Origin: Nakamurella alba
GTDB taxonomy: Bacteria; Actinomycetota; Actinomycetes; Mycobacteriales; Nakamurellaceae
Direction: 5' to 3'
DNA length: 64,000 nt
NCBI RefSeq assembly: GCF_009707545.1
Contig: NZ_WLYK01000004.1
Location: 1-64,000 of the forward strand
This document shows positions 44,525 through 52,892 of the stretch, one piece after another. The translations under genes and the position numbers were made by a program. Below the pieces are notes generated by a model. The model searched no databases. It saw nothing but the letters and a program-made list of their open reading frames with translations, and had not been told where the DNA came from. The first letter of the stretch is position 1; each line of letters opens with the position of its first letter.

Positions 44525-44787
44525 CTACGGCCCCGGGGACGGCGGCGCCGCTGGCGGCGCTCCCACCATTGGCCGGCCAGGGTTGCGGTCGCGACGAGGG
44601 CGCCGAAGAACAGCGCGGTCCAGATGACCCCGGGGTGGAAGGTGTCCAGCCCACGGGCGATCAGCCGCCAGAGGATCACGGCCAGGGTGGCGGTCACGCC
44701 GAGGATGAGTGGCCGTAGCCAGGGAGCCGGTGGCGTTCGCATCGGCTCATATTTGATCAGATCGGACGCAGCCTGGGGAGGCATCAT
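44521..44787 (-). CDS. Small two-span membrane protein
   Basis: 88 residues with two hydrophobic segments (WLRPLILGVTATLAVILWRL; GVIWTALFFGALVATATLAG) and a strongly basic C-terminus. Its ATG overlaps the upstream 34-codon gene and its TGA overlaps the downstream gene, each by four bases. It may be a phage holin-type protein by position, which is inference. Confidence 0.65.
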   Translation of the reverse strand: MMPPQAASDLIKYEPMRTPPAPWLRPLILGVTATLAVILWRLIARGLDTFHPGVIWTALFFGALVATATLAGQWWERRQRRRRPRGRR

Positions 44788-44888
44788 AGGCCGTCCATCG
44801 ACGCGAGCATCGCCAAAGCCCGGTTCTCACTGATCGCCTCGGGCTCCGCGATCGGGTTGATCAGCGTCGGCGAGTACCTCAGGTTCAC
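44784..44888 (-). CDS. 34-residue peptide in coupled phage-type gene chain
   Basis: GTG 44888 overlaps the stop of the tape-measure remnant (GTGA) and the TGA overlaps the next ATG (ATGA). The peptide (NLRYSPTLINPIAEPEAI...) is unrecognised. Overlaps on both sides are the evidence that it is translated. Confidence 0.5.
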   Translation of the reverse strand: MNLRYSPTLINPIAEPEAISENRALAMLASMDGL

Positions 44889-45655
44889 GTTTTCCCGGCG
44901 ACCGTACTCATCCCGGCTCTGTTGCCGCCGACGGCGCCGCCGTCGGCGAACTTCCGCAACTGCCCGGTGCGAGCCAGATACGGCAGCTGCTCCCACGTTC
45001 CGTGCCCGCCGGCACCCGACACTTCCCTCGACGACCACACATGCTCGCCGTTCGATACACGCGCCCAGATGCTGTCGTCCGTCGGACCACCCGCGCCACG
45101 GATTGCGCCACCGGTGGCGAAGCCGCCGGCGTATTGGGCCCAGGAGTCGGTGAGGGCCTGCGCGGGGACCTTCTGCGGGATGGTGAACCGGGAGGAGGTG
45201 TTGATCCACTCCTGCAGGTCGGCGTAGGCCTGGGTGGTGTCCAGGTCGATCTTGACCAGGACGGAGTTGCCGTCGGCGACGACCTGCGTGCGGTAGCCGA
45301 CCTATTCGAAGATCGCGTCGATCTGATCCTGGGAGGTGGCGTCCTTGATCTTGGCCCTGAGCCCCTCGACGGTGGCTTGGCCCAGGCCGGCCCCGGCCTC
45401 GGTCAGGACGGAGTTCGCGGCCACGATGGCTGAGACCATGCCCTGCACCCCGGACTCGCTGGAGTAGACCAGGGCGGCGGACCATCGATCGAGCTCGGCC
45501 TGAGGCGCCTTGGTCGCTTGGTGGACTCCCTGGGCCAGCGCCGGGCCGGCATCGATCAGCTGCTGTTGCTTCTCGGGCGAGGCGAGATCCGTCCGGTCAG
45601 GGCGACGATGTCGTCCTTCCACTGCGTGAGTTCCGCGGCCTATCCAACGAGGGCA
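44885..45655 (-). pseudogene. Phage tail tape-measure protein, C-terminal remnant
   Basis: The end reads GFATGGAIRGAGGPTDDSIW, RVSNGEHVWSSREV and LRKFADGGAVGGNRAG, the Gly-rich repeats typical of tape-measure C-termini. An in-frame TAG at 45301-45303 (AIFE*VGYRTQVV) and a shift near 45600 (DDIVALTGR to RTDLASPEK) break it. The N-terminal bulk is missing. It is the clearest prophage trace in the window. Confidence 0.68.
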
Positions 45656-45766
45656 CTATCGGCATCGTCGCGTAACCGATGACCGCCACCCGATCTCACC
45701 TCCTACAACCGCAAATCGTCTGCCTTACAATAATTCTGATCGGTAAGAGGAATGAATGCATCGACC

Positions 45767-46084
45767 CTACAGCCACACTCGCTCAGCTCGAGCGCCGTTC
45801 AATTCCAGCGACAGGCCGGTGCGTTCCAAGGCCCGCTCGGCATGATCCATCACCGCCCCAATCCCGGCCTCCAGCGACAACGCAGACGTCGTCGCCAGGA
45901 ACAGCACGCCGTGCCGGCCATCCCGCGCCTCGAATTGACCGACCCGGCCACCCGGCCGAAGTAACTGGAAGCGGCGGAACAACGACTCGACAATCTCGTC
46001 CGCGAGCTCTGCACCGATCGCGGACAGCCGGTACTCGACCTCGACCGCCCAGAACTGGACCGGCCGGACAGCAGACATGCTCAT
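45767..46084 (-). CDS. Unrecognised protein in small phage-type operon
   Basis: 105 residues (FWAVEVEYRLSAIGAELADE, GQFEARDGRHGVLFLATTSA). The alternating pattern suggests an alpha/beta fold. ATG 46084 overlaps the stop of the membrane gene upstream (ATGA). Family not recognised. Confidence 0.62.
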   Translation of the reverse strand: MSMSAVRPVQFWAVEVEYRLSAIGAELADEIVESLFRRFQLLRPGGRVGQFEARDGRHGVLFLATTSALSLEAGIGAVMDHAERALERTGLSLELNGARAERVWL

Positions 46085-46335
46085 GAGACGGTACGGCGCT
46101 CCCTTGGGAAACGACGGCGGTACTCGCGAAAGCGCAGAACCGCGATCACCACGAAGATCAACCAGAACAGGGCAGCGACAAAGATCGTCACCATCGTCGG
46201 ATGGACCACCGCACGAACGGTCGCCGCCCCCGAGGTCACCACACCGATCAACGCCACCCACGCCAACTCAGCCCGCGCGTCCTGCCGGGAATGAGGTGGC
46301 CGGCGCCAGCCGATGAGACGCATACCCCGGGACAC
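46081..46335 (-). CDS. Small two-span membrane protein
   Basis: 84 residues: basic N-terminus, two hydrophobic segments (WVALIGVVTSGAATVRAV; VTIFVAALFWLIFVVIAVL) and a basic tail. Coupled by a 4-base overlap to the next gene. Resembles in layout the pair at 44303-44787. Confidence 0.65.
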   Translation of the reverse strand: MSRGMRLIGWRRPPHSRQDARAELAWVALIGVVTSGAATVRAVVHPTMVTIFVAALFWLIFVVIAVLRFREYRRRFPRERRTVS

Positions 46336-46550
46336 TAGACGAGCAGACCGCCACCGGCAGCAAAGAGGTGCGGTCCTGCGATGCCGCCAGTGGCAGTGGG
46401 AGCACGTCAGCCGGCTTGAGCCGCTTACGCGGGTCCCAGCTTTCCCAGCCAGCGGACGACTGCGCGTACAACCTGATCGTAGTCGGTCGGACCGCTTGTT
46501 GTGGAAATCGGGAGTTCGGGGGGATGAGCCCTATGCCTACCGACAGCTTC

Positions 46551-46575
46551 CCGGGGGCGGGGAGGCCCCCCCGGG
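46551..46575 (-). terminator. GC-rich hairpin after small membrane gene
   Basis: CCGGGGGC and GCCCCC(CC)GG pair around GGGGAG, 43 bases downstream of the stop at 46618 on the minus strand. No T tract. Confidence 0.4.
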
Positions 46576-46617
46576 GGTGTTGCGAGCTGGTTGGGATGTG
46601 CTGTAGTGCAGCACTAT

Positions 46618-46848
46618 TCACCGTCGCGCACGATACTGCCTCAGCAGGTTGAGCCATGCGAGGACGAACACCAGGAAGCACAGGCTGTACACCCAGGCGT
46701 TGGGTGGCCAGTGTCCGGTGCGGATCCGGGTGATGGTGGCCCAGGTGCTGATCCCCAGGGGGAGCAGGCCGACGATGGCGAGGACGACGAGCAGGTATCT
46801 CGTGAAGCGTTGGTAGCGGGTGGGCGGTTGTCGGTGGTTGGCCGGCAT
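46618..46848 (-). CDS. Small two-span membrane protein
   Basis: 76 residues with hydrophobic segments YLLVVLAIVGLLPLGISTW and AWVYSLCFLVFVLAWLNLL, a basic N-terminus and a basic end. Fourth small two-span protein in 2.6 kb. Function unknown. Confidence 0.65.
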   Translation of the reverse strand: MPANHRQPPTRYQRFTRYLLVVLAIVGLLPLGISTWATITRIRTGHWPPNAWVYSLCFLVFVLAWLNLLRQYRARR

Positions 46849-47067
46849 GTTTCGTTCATATCGTTCACCGCGATGATCTCCTGCATCAGGATGCCCGGAT
46901 CACCCGATGGTGCGGGGTCTGCACGTCGGTGGTGGAACAGCGGAGGGGGCCCGTGACCGTCACCGAGTGGAGGCAATACCGACCCCCTCGTCCGGGGCGT
47001 GCCCCGGGTCAGCTGCTGCTGTTGTGCTCGGCTTCGAGCTGATCGTGATGGGCCTGGGTGGCGCTCC

Positions 47068-47793
47068 TCAGCGTTTGCATGTGGGGTCGTTGTGCCGGGC
47101 GTCCTCGACCCAGGCCTGGGTAGTGTCGTGCAGGTCGCGGCGTGCGGTGTCCGCCGCGTCGAAACCCTGACCGGCGAGGCGGGCGGCGATGGTTCGGTGG
47201 GCACGGGGGTCGACGTCGAGGTGTTCGTGGGCGACGGTGGCGTGTGCGGCGCCGGCGATCAGTCCGCCGGTGTCGGGGACCCGGGTGTTCTTGAGCTCAG
47301 CGGCGGGGTGTTCGGCCTCGAGCCGGTTGTGGCGAGTGTTGATGGGCTCCCAAATCGCGGTAAGCAGTTGCAGGTTGGATGACTGTTCGGCCCGGGAGGT
47401 GGCGTCTGGGGTTGTCCCCGCGCCGTAGAGGCGGACCAAGTTTTGCATGACGGCGACGCGTTCGGCGTCGGCGTCGGACACCTGCGCGGGATCTCGGTGC
47501 AGGCGGTCGAGCCAGGCGAGGTCCGCGGTCCGCAGGGTGCCGCGCTGCTCGTCGGCCCGGGCGTGCCGTCCGGGATGCCGGTAGAGCTCGCGGGGCGGGA
47601 TCATCCGGTCGGGGGTGACGGCGCGGATGAGTGCCTGCTGCCCCGGGTCGGTCGTGCGCTCGGACATCAGGGTCAGCGTGGCGATGTCGGCGCTGGTGCG
47701 GGGCACCATCGAGCAGATCTCGCGGATCTGGTCGACGGTCAGGCGCCGCGGGGCCTGCGGGTCTGCGGTGGGTGGGAGTGTCGATCTGGTCAT
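47068..47793 (-). CDS. Unrecognised helical protein
   Basis: 241 residues, helical, rich in Arg, Asp and His (RRLTVDQIREICSMVPRTSA; LQLLTAIWEPINTRHNRLEA; HLDVDPRAHRTIAARLAGQG). No domain recognised. Start at ATG 47793 is not certain. It follows two gene fragments on the same strand and may belong to the same mobile element. Confidence 0.55.
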   Translation of the reverse strand: MTRSTLPPTADPQAPRRLTVDQIREICSMVPRTSADIATLTLMSERTTDPGQQALIRAVTPDRMIPPRELYRHPGRHARADEQRGTLRTADLAWLDRLHRDPAQVSDADAERVAVMQNLVRLYGAGTTPDATSRAEQSSNLQLLTAIWEPINTRHNRLEAEHPAAELKNTRVPDTGGLIAGAAHATVAHEHLDVDPRAHRTIAARLAGQGFDAADTARRDLHDTTQAWVEDARHNDPTCKR

Positions 47794-47809
47794 CGTGTGG
47801 CTACTTCGG

Positions 47810-48334
47810 TCAGTCGACTGCCACGGTGGCGGTCGCGCGGTGCTGCTCGGCCTCGGCGTCGGCGAGGACGCTTTGGGCCCCGGCAACGAGGTTGTCGCGG
47901 GTGGTGTTGATGCGCCCGACGATCTCGGTGGCGATCTCGGTGGCGCGGCCGGTGATCCCGGTGGAGTGCTCGTCAGGAGGCTCTACGGCCAGGCTTTCGG
48001 ACAGCGCGGCGACGAGGTGGCGCAGGGTGGCGGGGGGTTGGTGACAGACTCAGCGCCGTTTCGGCTTCGGCTGGATGCCTCGGCTCGGCGGCGGTGGGAT
48101 CTTGCCGTTTCGGCCCATCACCATGGTCCGCCGGAAGGGGATCCCGTCGGCCGCCGTCTTGGCGAAGTAGTCCTCAGCCTGCTGGCTGACGTCGAGGGCG
48201 TCCTTGAGCCAGGTGCGGCCCTTGTCGCCGACCCCGGCCGCGTCCATCACCTTGAGCAGGCCGGAGACGACGAAACTGGCTCGCGGCGAGCAGCGCGGCG
48301 AAGGTGACCTTCCCGAACTGGGAAACCGGTGCAT
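47810..48334 (-). pseudogene. Two consecutive gene fragments of unknown origin
   Basis: Downstream frame (to 47810) has no start codon and reads TLRHLVAALSESLAVE then RATEIATEIVGRINTTRDNL. The upstream part (48050-48334) ends in GIQPKPKRR and contains LLKVMDAAGVGDKGRTWLKD; its start is lost in a frameshift next to the IS256 fragment. Both look like pieces of a plasmid or phage gene cluster. Confidence 0.45.
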
Positions 48335-48433
48335 CCGGGCACTTCGGCGGACGATGGGCTGCCGGACGTCGCCTGATCTGCTCAGGTCACAACAGATATC
48401 GATCTACCCCGGGTACCGCAGAAGCCCCCAACC

Positions 48434-48925
48434 GGGCAGGTCGAGGCGTTCTGGACCCGCCCGTAGGCGATGCCGGTGCGTTTACCTTCGTCGCCGCGGA
48501 CGCGCTGGTGCCGGGGTCCGCGAGGACGGGCGGGTGGTTAAGGTGCACCTGGCCGTGGGTCAAGACACTGCTCCGCTCGATCTACGACCAGCCCGACCCC
48601 GCCTCGGTGCACGCCCAGTTCGACCGGGTCGTGGACCGCGCTGACCGGCAAGCTCCCGCGGTCGCCGATCACCTAGACCGGGCACGCACAGATGTGTTGG
48701 CGTTCAACAACTTTCCCTCGAGACTTGGCGGCAGATCTGGTCGAACAACCCCAATGAACGCCTCAACAAGGAGATCCGCCGCCGCACCGACGTCGTCGGG
48801 ATCTTCCCCGACCGGCCCGCGATCATCCGCATCGTCGGCGCCGTCCTGGCCGAACAACACGGGCGTCTGACTCGAAGGACGCCGCTACGTCGGCCTCGAC
48901 ATCCTGACCCGCTCACGCCGCACAA
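48434..48925 (+). pseudogene. IS256-family transposase, C-terminal fragment
   Basis: Starts at CGGGCAGGT, the same nine bases where the N-terminal fragment at 39077 ends, and continues with VEAFWTRP. Then follow FTFVAADALV, REDGRVVKVHLAVG, SVHAQFDRVV, and [20 protein letters not shown] with [24 protein letters not shown], frameshifts and an internal loss break it. The glutamate region NERLNKE survives. Confidence 0.82.
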
Positions 48926-49419
48926 GCACCATCGTCAAGGGAGAGGAGGCTATTACCACGCCCGCACTCACAGCCTGAACCCCTGAACATCAAGGATCCG
49001 AGTTACACTACTCCCGCGGTCTTGACCGTCGAGGGTCCTCATCCACGCCATGGGGCCGGTCCTTGGCGGCCGGGAACTGTGTGGAGCCAGCCCGGCAGCA
49101 TACTGTCAATCAATTCACGACGGCGGTTGGACGTCAGGTGGCCGCTGACATCTCGGCGTTGGCGAGCCAGCCAGATGCCTGGCTTTCGCTCTTCAAGTGG
49201 AGCGTTCAGCGAGCTGCGAGGGAAGTGGCCATGGCTGGCGCAAATGCCAGCGTCTCGTGCAGCTTGGTGAGCCAGCCCTGCTCGTGTGTGTACTCCATCT
49301 GTCCCCTGTCCGTCCGCGGCGTCTCATGTAGTAGCAGACGCCTTCGTGCAACGGATCACCGGGCTCGTCAGTCGTGGTGCGGGCCCGACGGTTCCAGCGG
49401 TTTAGAATTCCGGCGTAGC
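48926..49419. other. No clear gene
   Basis: About 490 bases after the IS256 fragment. No convincing coding frame and no repeat recognised. The last ~30 bases are the degenerate lsr2 promoter (TTTAGAATTCC). Confidence 0.45.
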
Positions 49420-49728
49420 TTCCCATTACCTCCGTGACCATGACTGACGACCTGGACGGCAGCAAGGCGGCTGAGATCGTCGACCTCTCGAAGCGCAATG
49501 CAGTTGCCCTGCGGAAGGCGATGTTCTCGTAGGTCGCCGTGGGCCGTAGGTTGCCGCGGACCTTAGGGTCCGCCTCGTCGTACCCCGCAAGTCTCCACAC
49601 GAGCAGGCGGAGCGCCGCGCGTACCTGTCAAGGTACGCACTTGGGCGTCAGCGAACGGTGTGGGTATCAGCGACCGGGGGCCTTCCGCGGTCTGTGCTTG
49701 ATATCCATGAGGCCGCGAAGGCCTAAGA
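49420..49728 (+). pseudogene. lsr2: Third lsr2 copy, broken
   Basis: ITSVTMTDDLDGSKAAEIV is followed directly by DLSKRNAVALRKA, losing about ten residues, then TAG. Later parts (GRRLPRTL; VRTWASANGVGISDRG) are recognisable in shifted frames. The start codon is GTA instead of GTG, but TAGAAT still lies at the leaderless -10 position. Confidence 0.8.
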
Positions 49729-49742
49729 ACCGCAGCCCCAGG

Positions 49743-50015
49743 TCAACCATTTGATCTGGGCGCTCGGTGTTGAAAGCTGTCGTACCAGATGGGCACGGCC
49801 GCATCGAGCCTCGCGACGCGGTTCCCTTTGAGAAGGCCGATGGAGTGGGCCCGGCGCTGGTTGTTGACCCAATAGCCCAGTGATCGCTCCTGCGAGCCAA
49901 CACCCTTGGCCATTGACGGCAAGTGCCCTGTTCGAGCAACGTGCTCGGCAACGGCCTCCAAGCGCCGACTCCATCGCGGGTCGTCGCCGCCGAGCGCCTG
50001 TTCTCCCTTGACCAA
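49743..50015 (-). CDS. Stand-alone HA domain protein 3
   Basis: 90 residues, one HA domain: DDPRWSRRLEAVAEHVARTG, HLPSMAKG, QERSLGYWVNNQRRAHSIG and RLDAAVPIWYD. Closest in pattern to protein 1 at 29740. The start is uncertain (TTG at 50015); no clear ribosome site. It is convergent with the broken lsr2 copy, 15 bases away. Confidence 0.68.
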   Translation of the reverse strand: MVKGEQALGGDDPRWSRRLEAVAEHVARTGHLPSMAKGVGSQERSLGYWVNNQRRAHSIGLLKGNRVARLDAAVPIWYDSFQHRAPRSNG

Positions 50016-50850
50016 CGTTTCACCGTCCGACGGCGCGCGGACGGCATGCCTGCGACGCGTCGACCCTTTGGGGGAGCTTCCCGCTGGCGAGGCCTATCTC
50101 GGCGTCGGGCACAGGCATCTTGCGGAGGCCAAGGGTCTCGGATTTGAACTCGATGCGATCGGAAACGTTCGCGCGGAACAGGGAGTAGATCACGGTCTGA
50201 CAATAGTCGCGGTCTCACGCGTCCAGACTGCGCCAGCGTCGTTGGGTTGACTGGCGACGATGGTGATCGCCGGGATCTTGCACCTGGTCTGCTGGCGGAC
50301 CTTCGTGCTCTGGTATGTCGTCGGGGCCCCCTCGCAGCTCCCGTGGTCCTCGGTTGGCGCACTGTAGTCGCCGCCCGACCCCGCGACCTGCGATTTCGCG
50401 ACTCCTACTGGTCGTGGACGACACAAGCAGGCAGCAGTCCTCGGACACCAGACTGCATCCGGGTTGGTGGATGCCGGCGTGCGGCTTTGCCGAGTCGGGG
50501 TTGCCCGCGGTGTCGGCACAGGGATCACATCACCGGCGTGAAAGTAGGGATCGGAACGGTGATCGACGCGGCTGTGGCGCTGCGGGCCCTTGCCGGGCTC
50601 CTGCTCCGTTGCGTTTGGGCGCAAGCCGGCCCTCGGGCATGACTGCTTGGGGTTCTCCGGTGCACGCGCAAGACCCCTCCGACTTGATTCCGCTGAGGAG
50701 AACTTCACGAGCATCTCTCCGAACGGCGGTGGCCCCGCCGGGGGGGGCCACCGCCGGCGAGGCCACAAGTTGATCGTCCAGGGAGGAGAACGGAGCTTCT
50801 GATTGATGGTCGATAGGCCACCTCCGAGTGCGCTCGAACTGCTCTTGTGG
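50016..50850. other. No well-supported gene
   Basis: About 835 bases. Several frames are open but none has a good start and family match. A short hydrophobic peptide of 35 codons could start at ATG 50260. A strong hairpin at 50725-50755 is listed separately. Confidence 0.4.
50725..50755 (-). terminator. Hairpin downstream of hsp20 gene
   Basis: GGCGGTGGCCCC and GGGGCCACCGCC form a perfect 12-base stem with a 7-base loop, 95 bases after the Hsp20 stop on the minus strand. No T tract. Confidence 0.5.
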
Positions 50851-51327
50851 TCAGTTGGCGAGTTCCCTCCCCGACGGTGAATCGCTAGCGGCGGGGGTTG
50901 TCTCGCTGTGTACTTCGCCCAGGGCGTCGATGTGGATGCGGCGCGGCTTGGCCCGGTCGGCGATGGGCATGATGAGGGACAGCACCCCGTCCCGGTAGCC
51001 CGCGGAAATCTTCTCCGCATCGATGCCGTCGCCGAGGAAAAGCTTTCGAAGGTAGGAGCCGGTGAAACGTTCCCTGGCCACCCACTGCTCCTGTTCCGCT
51101 GCTGCGGGGGTGCGTTGCCCCTGGATGGTGAGGATGCCGTTATCGACATCGATACGCACGCTGCCCGGGTCCAGCCCGGGCAGGTCGGCGTTGAGGACGT
51201 AGTGGTCGCCCTGGCGGTAGACGTCCATCGGCATGAACCGCGGTTCGCCTGGTTCCCCGGCCAGTCTCGAGGTCACCCTGTCGACCCCGGTGGACGCGTC
51301 GAAGACGCTTGGATCGAATCCCAGCAC
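50851..51327 (-). CDS. Hsp20/alpha-crystallin small heat shock protein
   Basis: 158 residues. The alpha-crystallin domain spans ~45-140: MPMDVYRQGDHYVLNADLPG then GSVRIDVDNGILTIQGQRTP, RFTGSYLRKLFLGDGID, and ISAGYRDGVLSLIMPIADRA. The C-terminal anchor is KPRRIHID (IxI-like). It holds unfolding proteins under stress. GGAAGGGGTG before GTG 51327 decides the start. It is intact among decayed neighbours. Confidence 0.93.
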   Translation of the reverse strand: MLGFDPSVFDASTGVDRVTSRLAGEPGEPRFMPMDVYRQGDHYVLNADLPGLDPGSVRIDVDNGILTIQGQRTPAAAEQEQWVARERFTGSYLRKLFLGDGIDAEKISAGYRDGVLSLIMPIADRAKPRRIHIDALGEVHSETTPAASDSPSGRELAN

Positions 51328-51489
51328 AGCAATCACCCCTTCCGAGAACGGGTGGCCCTGCCCCAGCGGCGGAACCACCAGCTGTGCATCACTGTTGTAA
51401 CCTGCTCCACCGTGGACTGCCAATAATCCGAACGAGTGACGTCGGGCCGTTGAGAACCGCTGCTGGGAAGGAGGTCTCGACCCCAAGAC

Positions 51490-51925
51490 GTTGTTGGCGA
51501 GCTGCCGGGCTTACACCCGGTGGGCGGCTCGGGCGGTCCTCTGAGCACACGTCGTGGAGCAGGCGTGGTGGGTATAGCCGCCCGGGCGCCTCGGGCGACC
51601 AGCGCCCGGCAGCCAGCGCAGGGCCAGGCGGCGGTGGGCTCCTCGCAGCGGTACAGCCCTGTGACCGTGATGGATGGACCCCTGGCTGACCGGATCACGC
51701 GTGGCCGCCGTTGAGTTGCCAATGCTCGGCGAACGCGGTGAACTCCGACCAGGAGCAATCTTTGCTGCCGTCGCTGCGATGGCCGCAAACCCTGTAGACC
51801 AATTCACCGGCCCGGGGAGTGCAGCCACAAGCCGGCCGCTGCCAGCACTTGCCATTCGTGAAGGAAAAGTCAAGACTATGGCGCAGCACGAGGACGTCGC
51901 GGATGGAGAACCGGGCGTACTGCAC
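51490..51925 (-). pseudogene. Cysteine-rich protein, broken relative of 61712 gene
   Basis: The first frame reads PACGCTPRAGELVYRVCGH as in the intact gene (VCGCMPRPGEPVYRV there). It stops at the end of AEHWQLNGGHA. A second frame continues with GLYRCEEPTAAWPCAGCRAL and VARGARAA, matching CAGCGVLVVRGARAG. The C-terminal zinc finger is not readable. Confidence 0.62.
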
Positions 51926-51939
51926 CCAAGGTGTAGTGC

Positions 51940-52462
51940 CTAGGCGGGCGGCGAACGAGTGTCATGGAGGCTGCTAACCAGACTGTCAGCGAATTCACCA
52001 CGTGGTATTACGAGCCGCTTTGGCGATGCTGTCGGCATCGGCGTTCTCGTTGCGGCCCGCAGCTCCTCGTCGTGGATTGCACCGCACCGCTCGAGGGCGA
52101 GCAGCTCGCCAAGGATGTGCGGACGCTGAGATACGATTACTTCGATGGTGGTGTTCGAGATGTAGATCTGCATCCCGTCGAGAGCATCGCTAGGCGAGTT
52201 CGCGCTCGGGACGATCTCCTGGGCCGCGCGAAGGTCACCTTCTGTCAGATCTCGACAGCACCAACGTCAGGGGGTAGGTGCGGTTACCGTCGGCATGCGC
52301 ACGACGAATCTGGTCGGCGGTCGGAGTTACGACCTCCGCCGCACGGAGTCGTTCGGCGGCGCTTGTGAACCCCTTTGCGGAGACACAGGGCTTCCCCTTG
52401 GTCGCGTCGTGAACGGCCCGGGCGGCAGTGCCCAATTGAACGCCAACTACAGCGGACGCCAT
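51940..52462 (-). pseudogene. Unrecognised gene with one frameshift
   Basis: ATG 52462 lies inside the end of the HA gene 52447-52710. The first frame (SAAERLRAAEVVTPTADQIR, HADGNRTYPLTLVLS) stops at 52235. The sense continues in the next frame as GDLRAAQEIVPSANSPSDAL and QIYISNTTIEVIVSQRPHIL to 51940. A programmed shift is possible but simple decay is more likely. Family not recognised. Confidence 0.5.
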
Positions 52463-52710
52463 CCGGGCAGGAGTCGGTCGAGTTGACGCTTGCGGTGGTC
52501 GAGGAGTGCTCGTGTTCTGAGGTCCCGGCGTTGGGTGCCGAGCCATTGTCCCAGTTGACGTTCCTCGAACGGGGCGGGTGGTGCGCTGCGGGGCCAGCGA
52601 TCCTGTTTTGCTCGGAACGACGCAACGGCTTCCAGCCGTTGTTGCCAGTGTGCTTCTTGGACTTGGAAGCCCCAGGAGCCGCGGCCGGGTGGGCGTCGGT
52701 CATCGTCCAC
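52447..52710 (-). CDS. Stand-alone HA domain protein 4
   Basis: 87 residues, one HA domain: GFQVQEAHWQQRLEAVASFR, DRWPRSAPPAP, EERQLGQWLGTQRRDL and QLDRLLPGWRPL. GTG 52710 is preceded by GGAGATCGCC, a clear ribosome site. It follows the four-domain HA gene on the same strand, 182 bases away. Confidence 0.8.
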   Translation of the reverse strand: MDDDRRPPGRGSWGFQVQEAHWQQRLEAVASFRAKQDRWPRSAPPAPFEERQLGQWLGTQRRDLRTRALLDHRKRQLDRLLPGWRPL

Positions 52711-52892
52711 GGCGATCTCCGCAGGCAGGAGCGGCGAGGTCCAGCCCGCCTGGGGTGCACTCGCACGGTTTGATCACGATGTGTTGATACACCCTGTGGG
52801 TGGCGGTCGCTATAGGTACCGCGCAATGTGGAGGGCGTCGCTTCCTGCCTGCATCCGGCGGATGGGCGCGTCGGAGTGGCCGGATACCGCGG

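Noticed and set aside
44303-44787. The two small overlapping genes as a toxin-antitoxin pair
   Set aside because: Both are two-span membrane proteins and neither shows an antitoxin-type DNA-binding domain.
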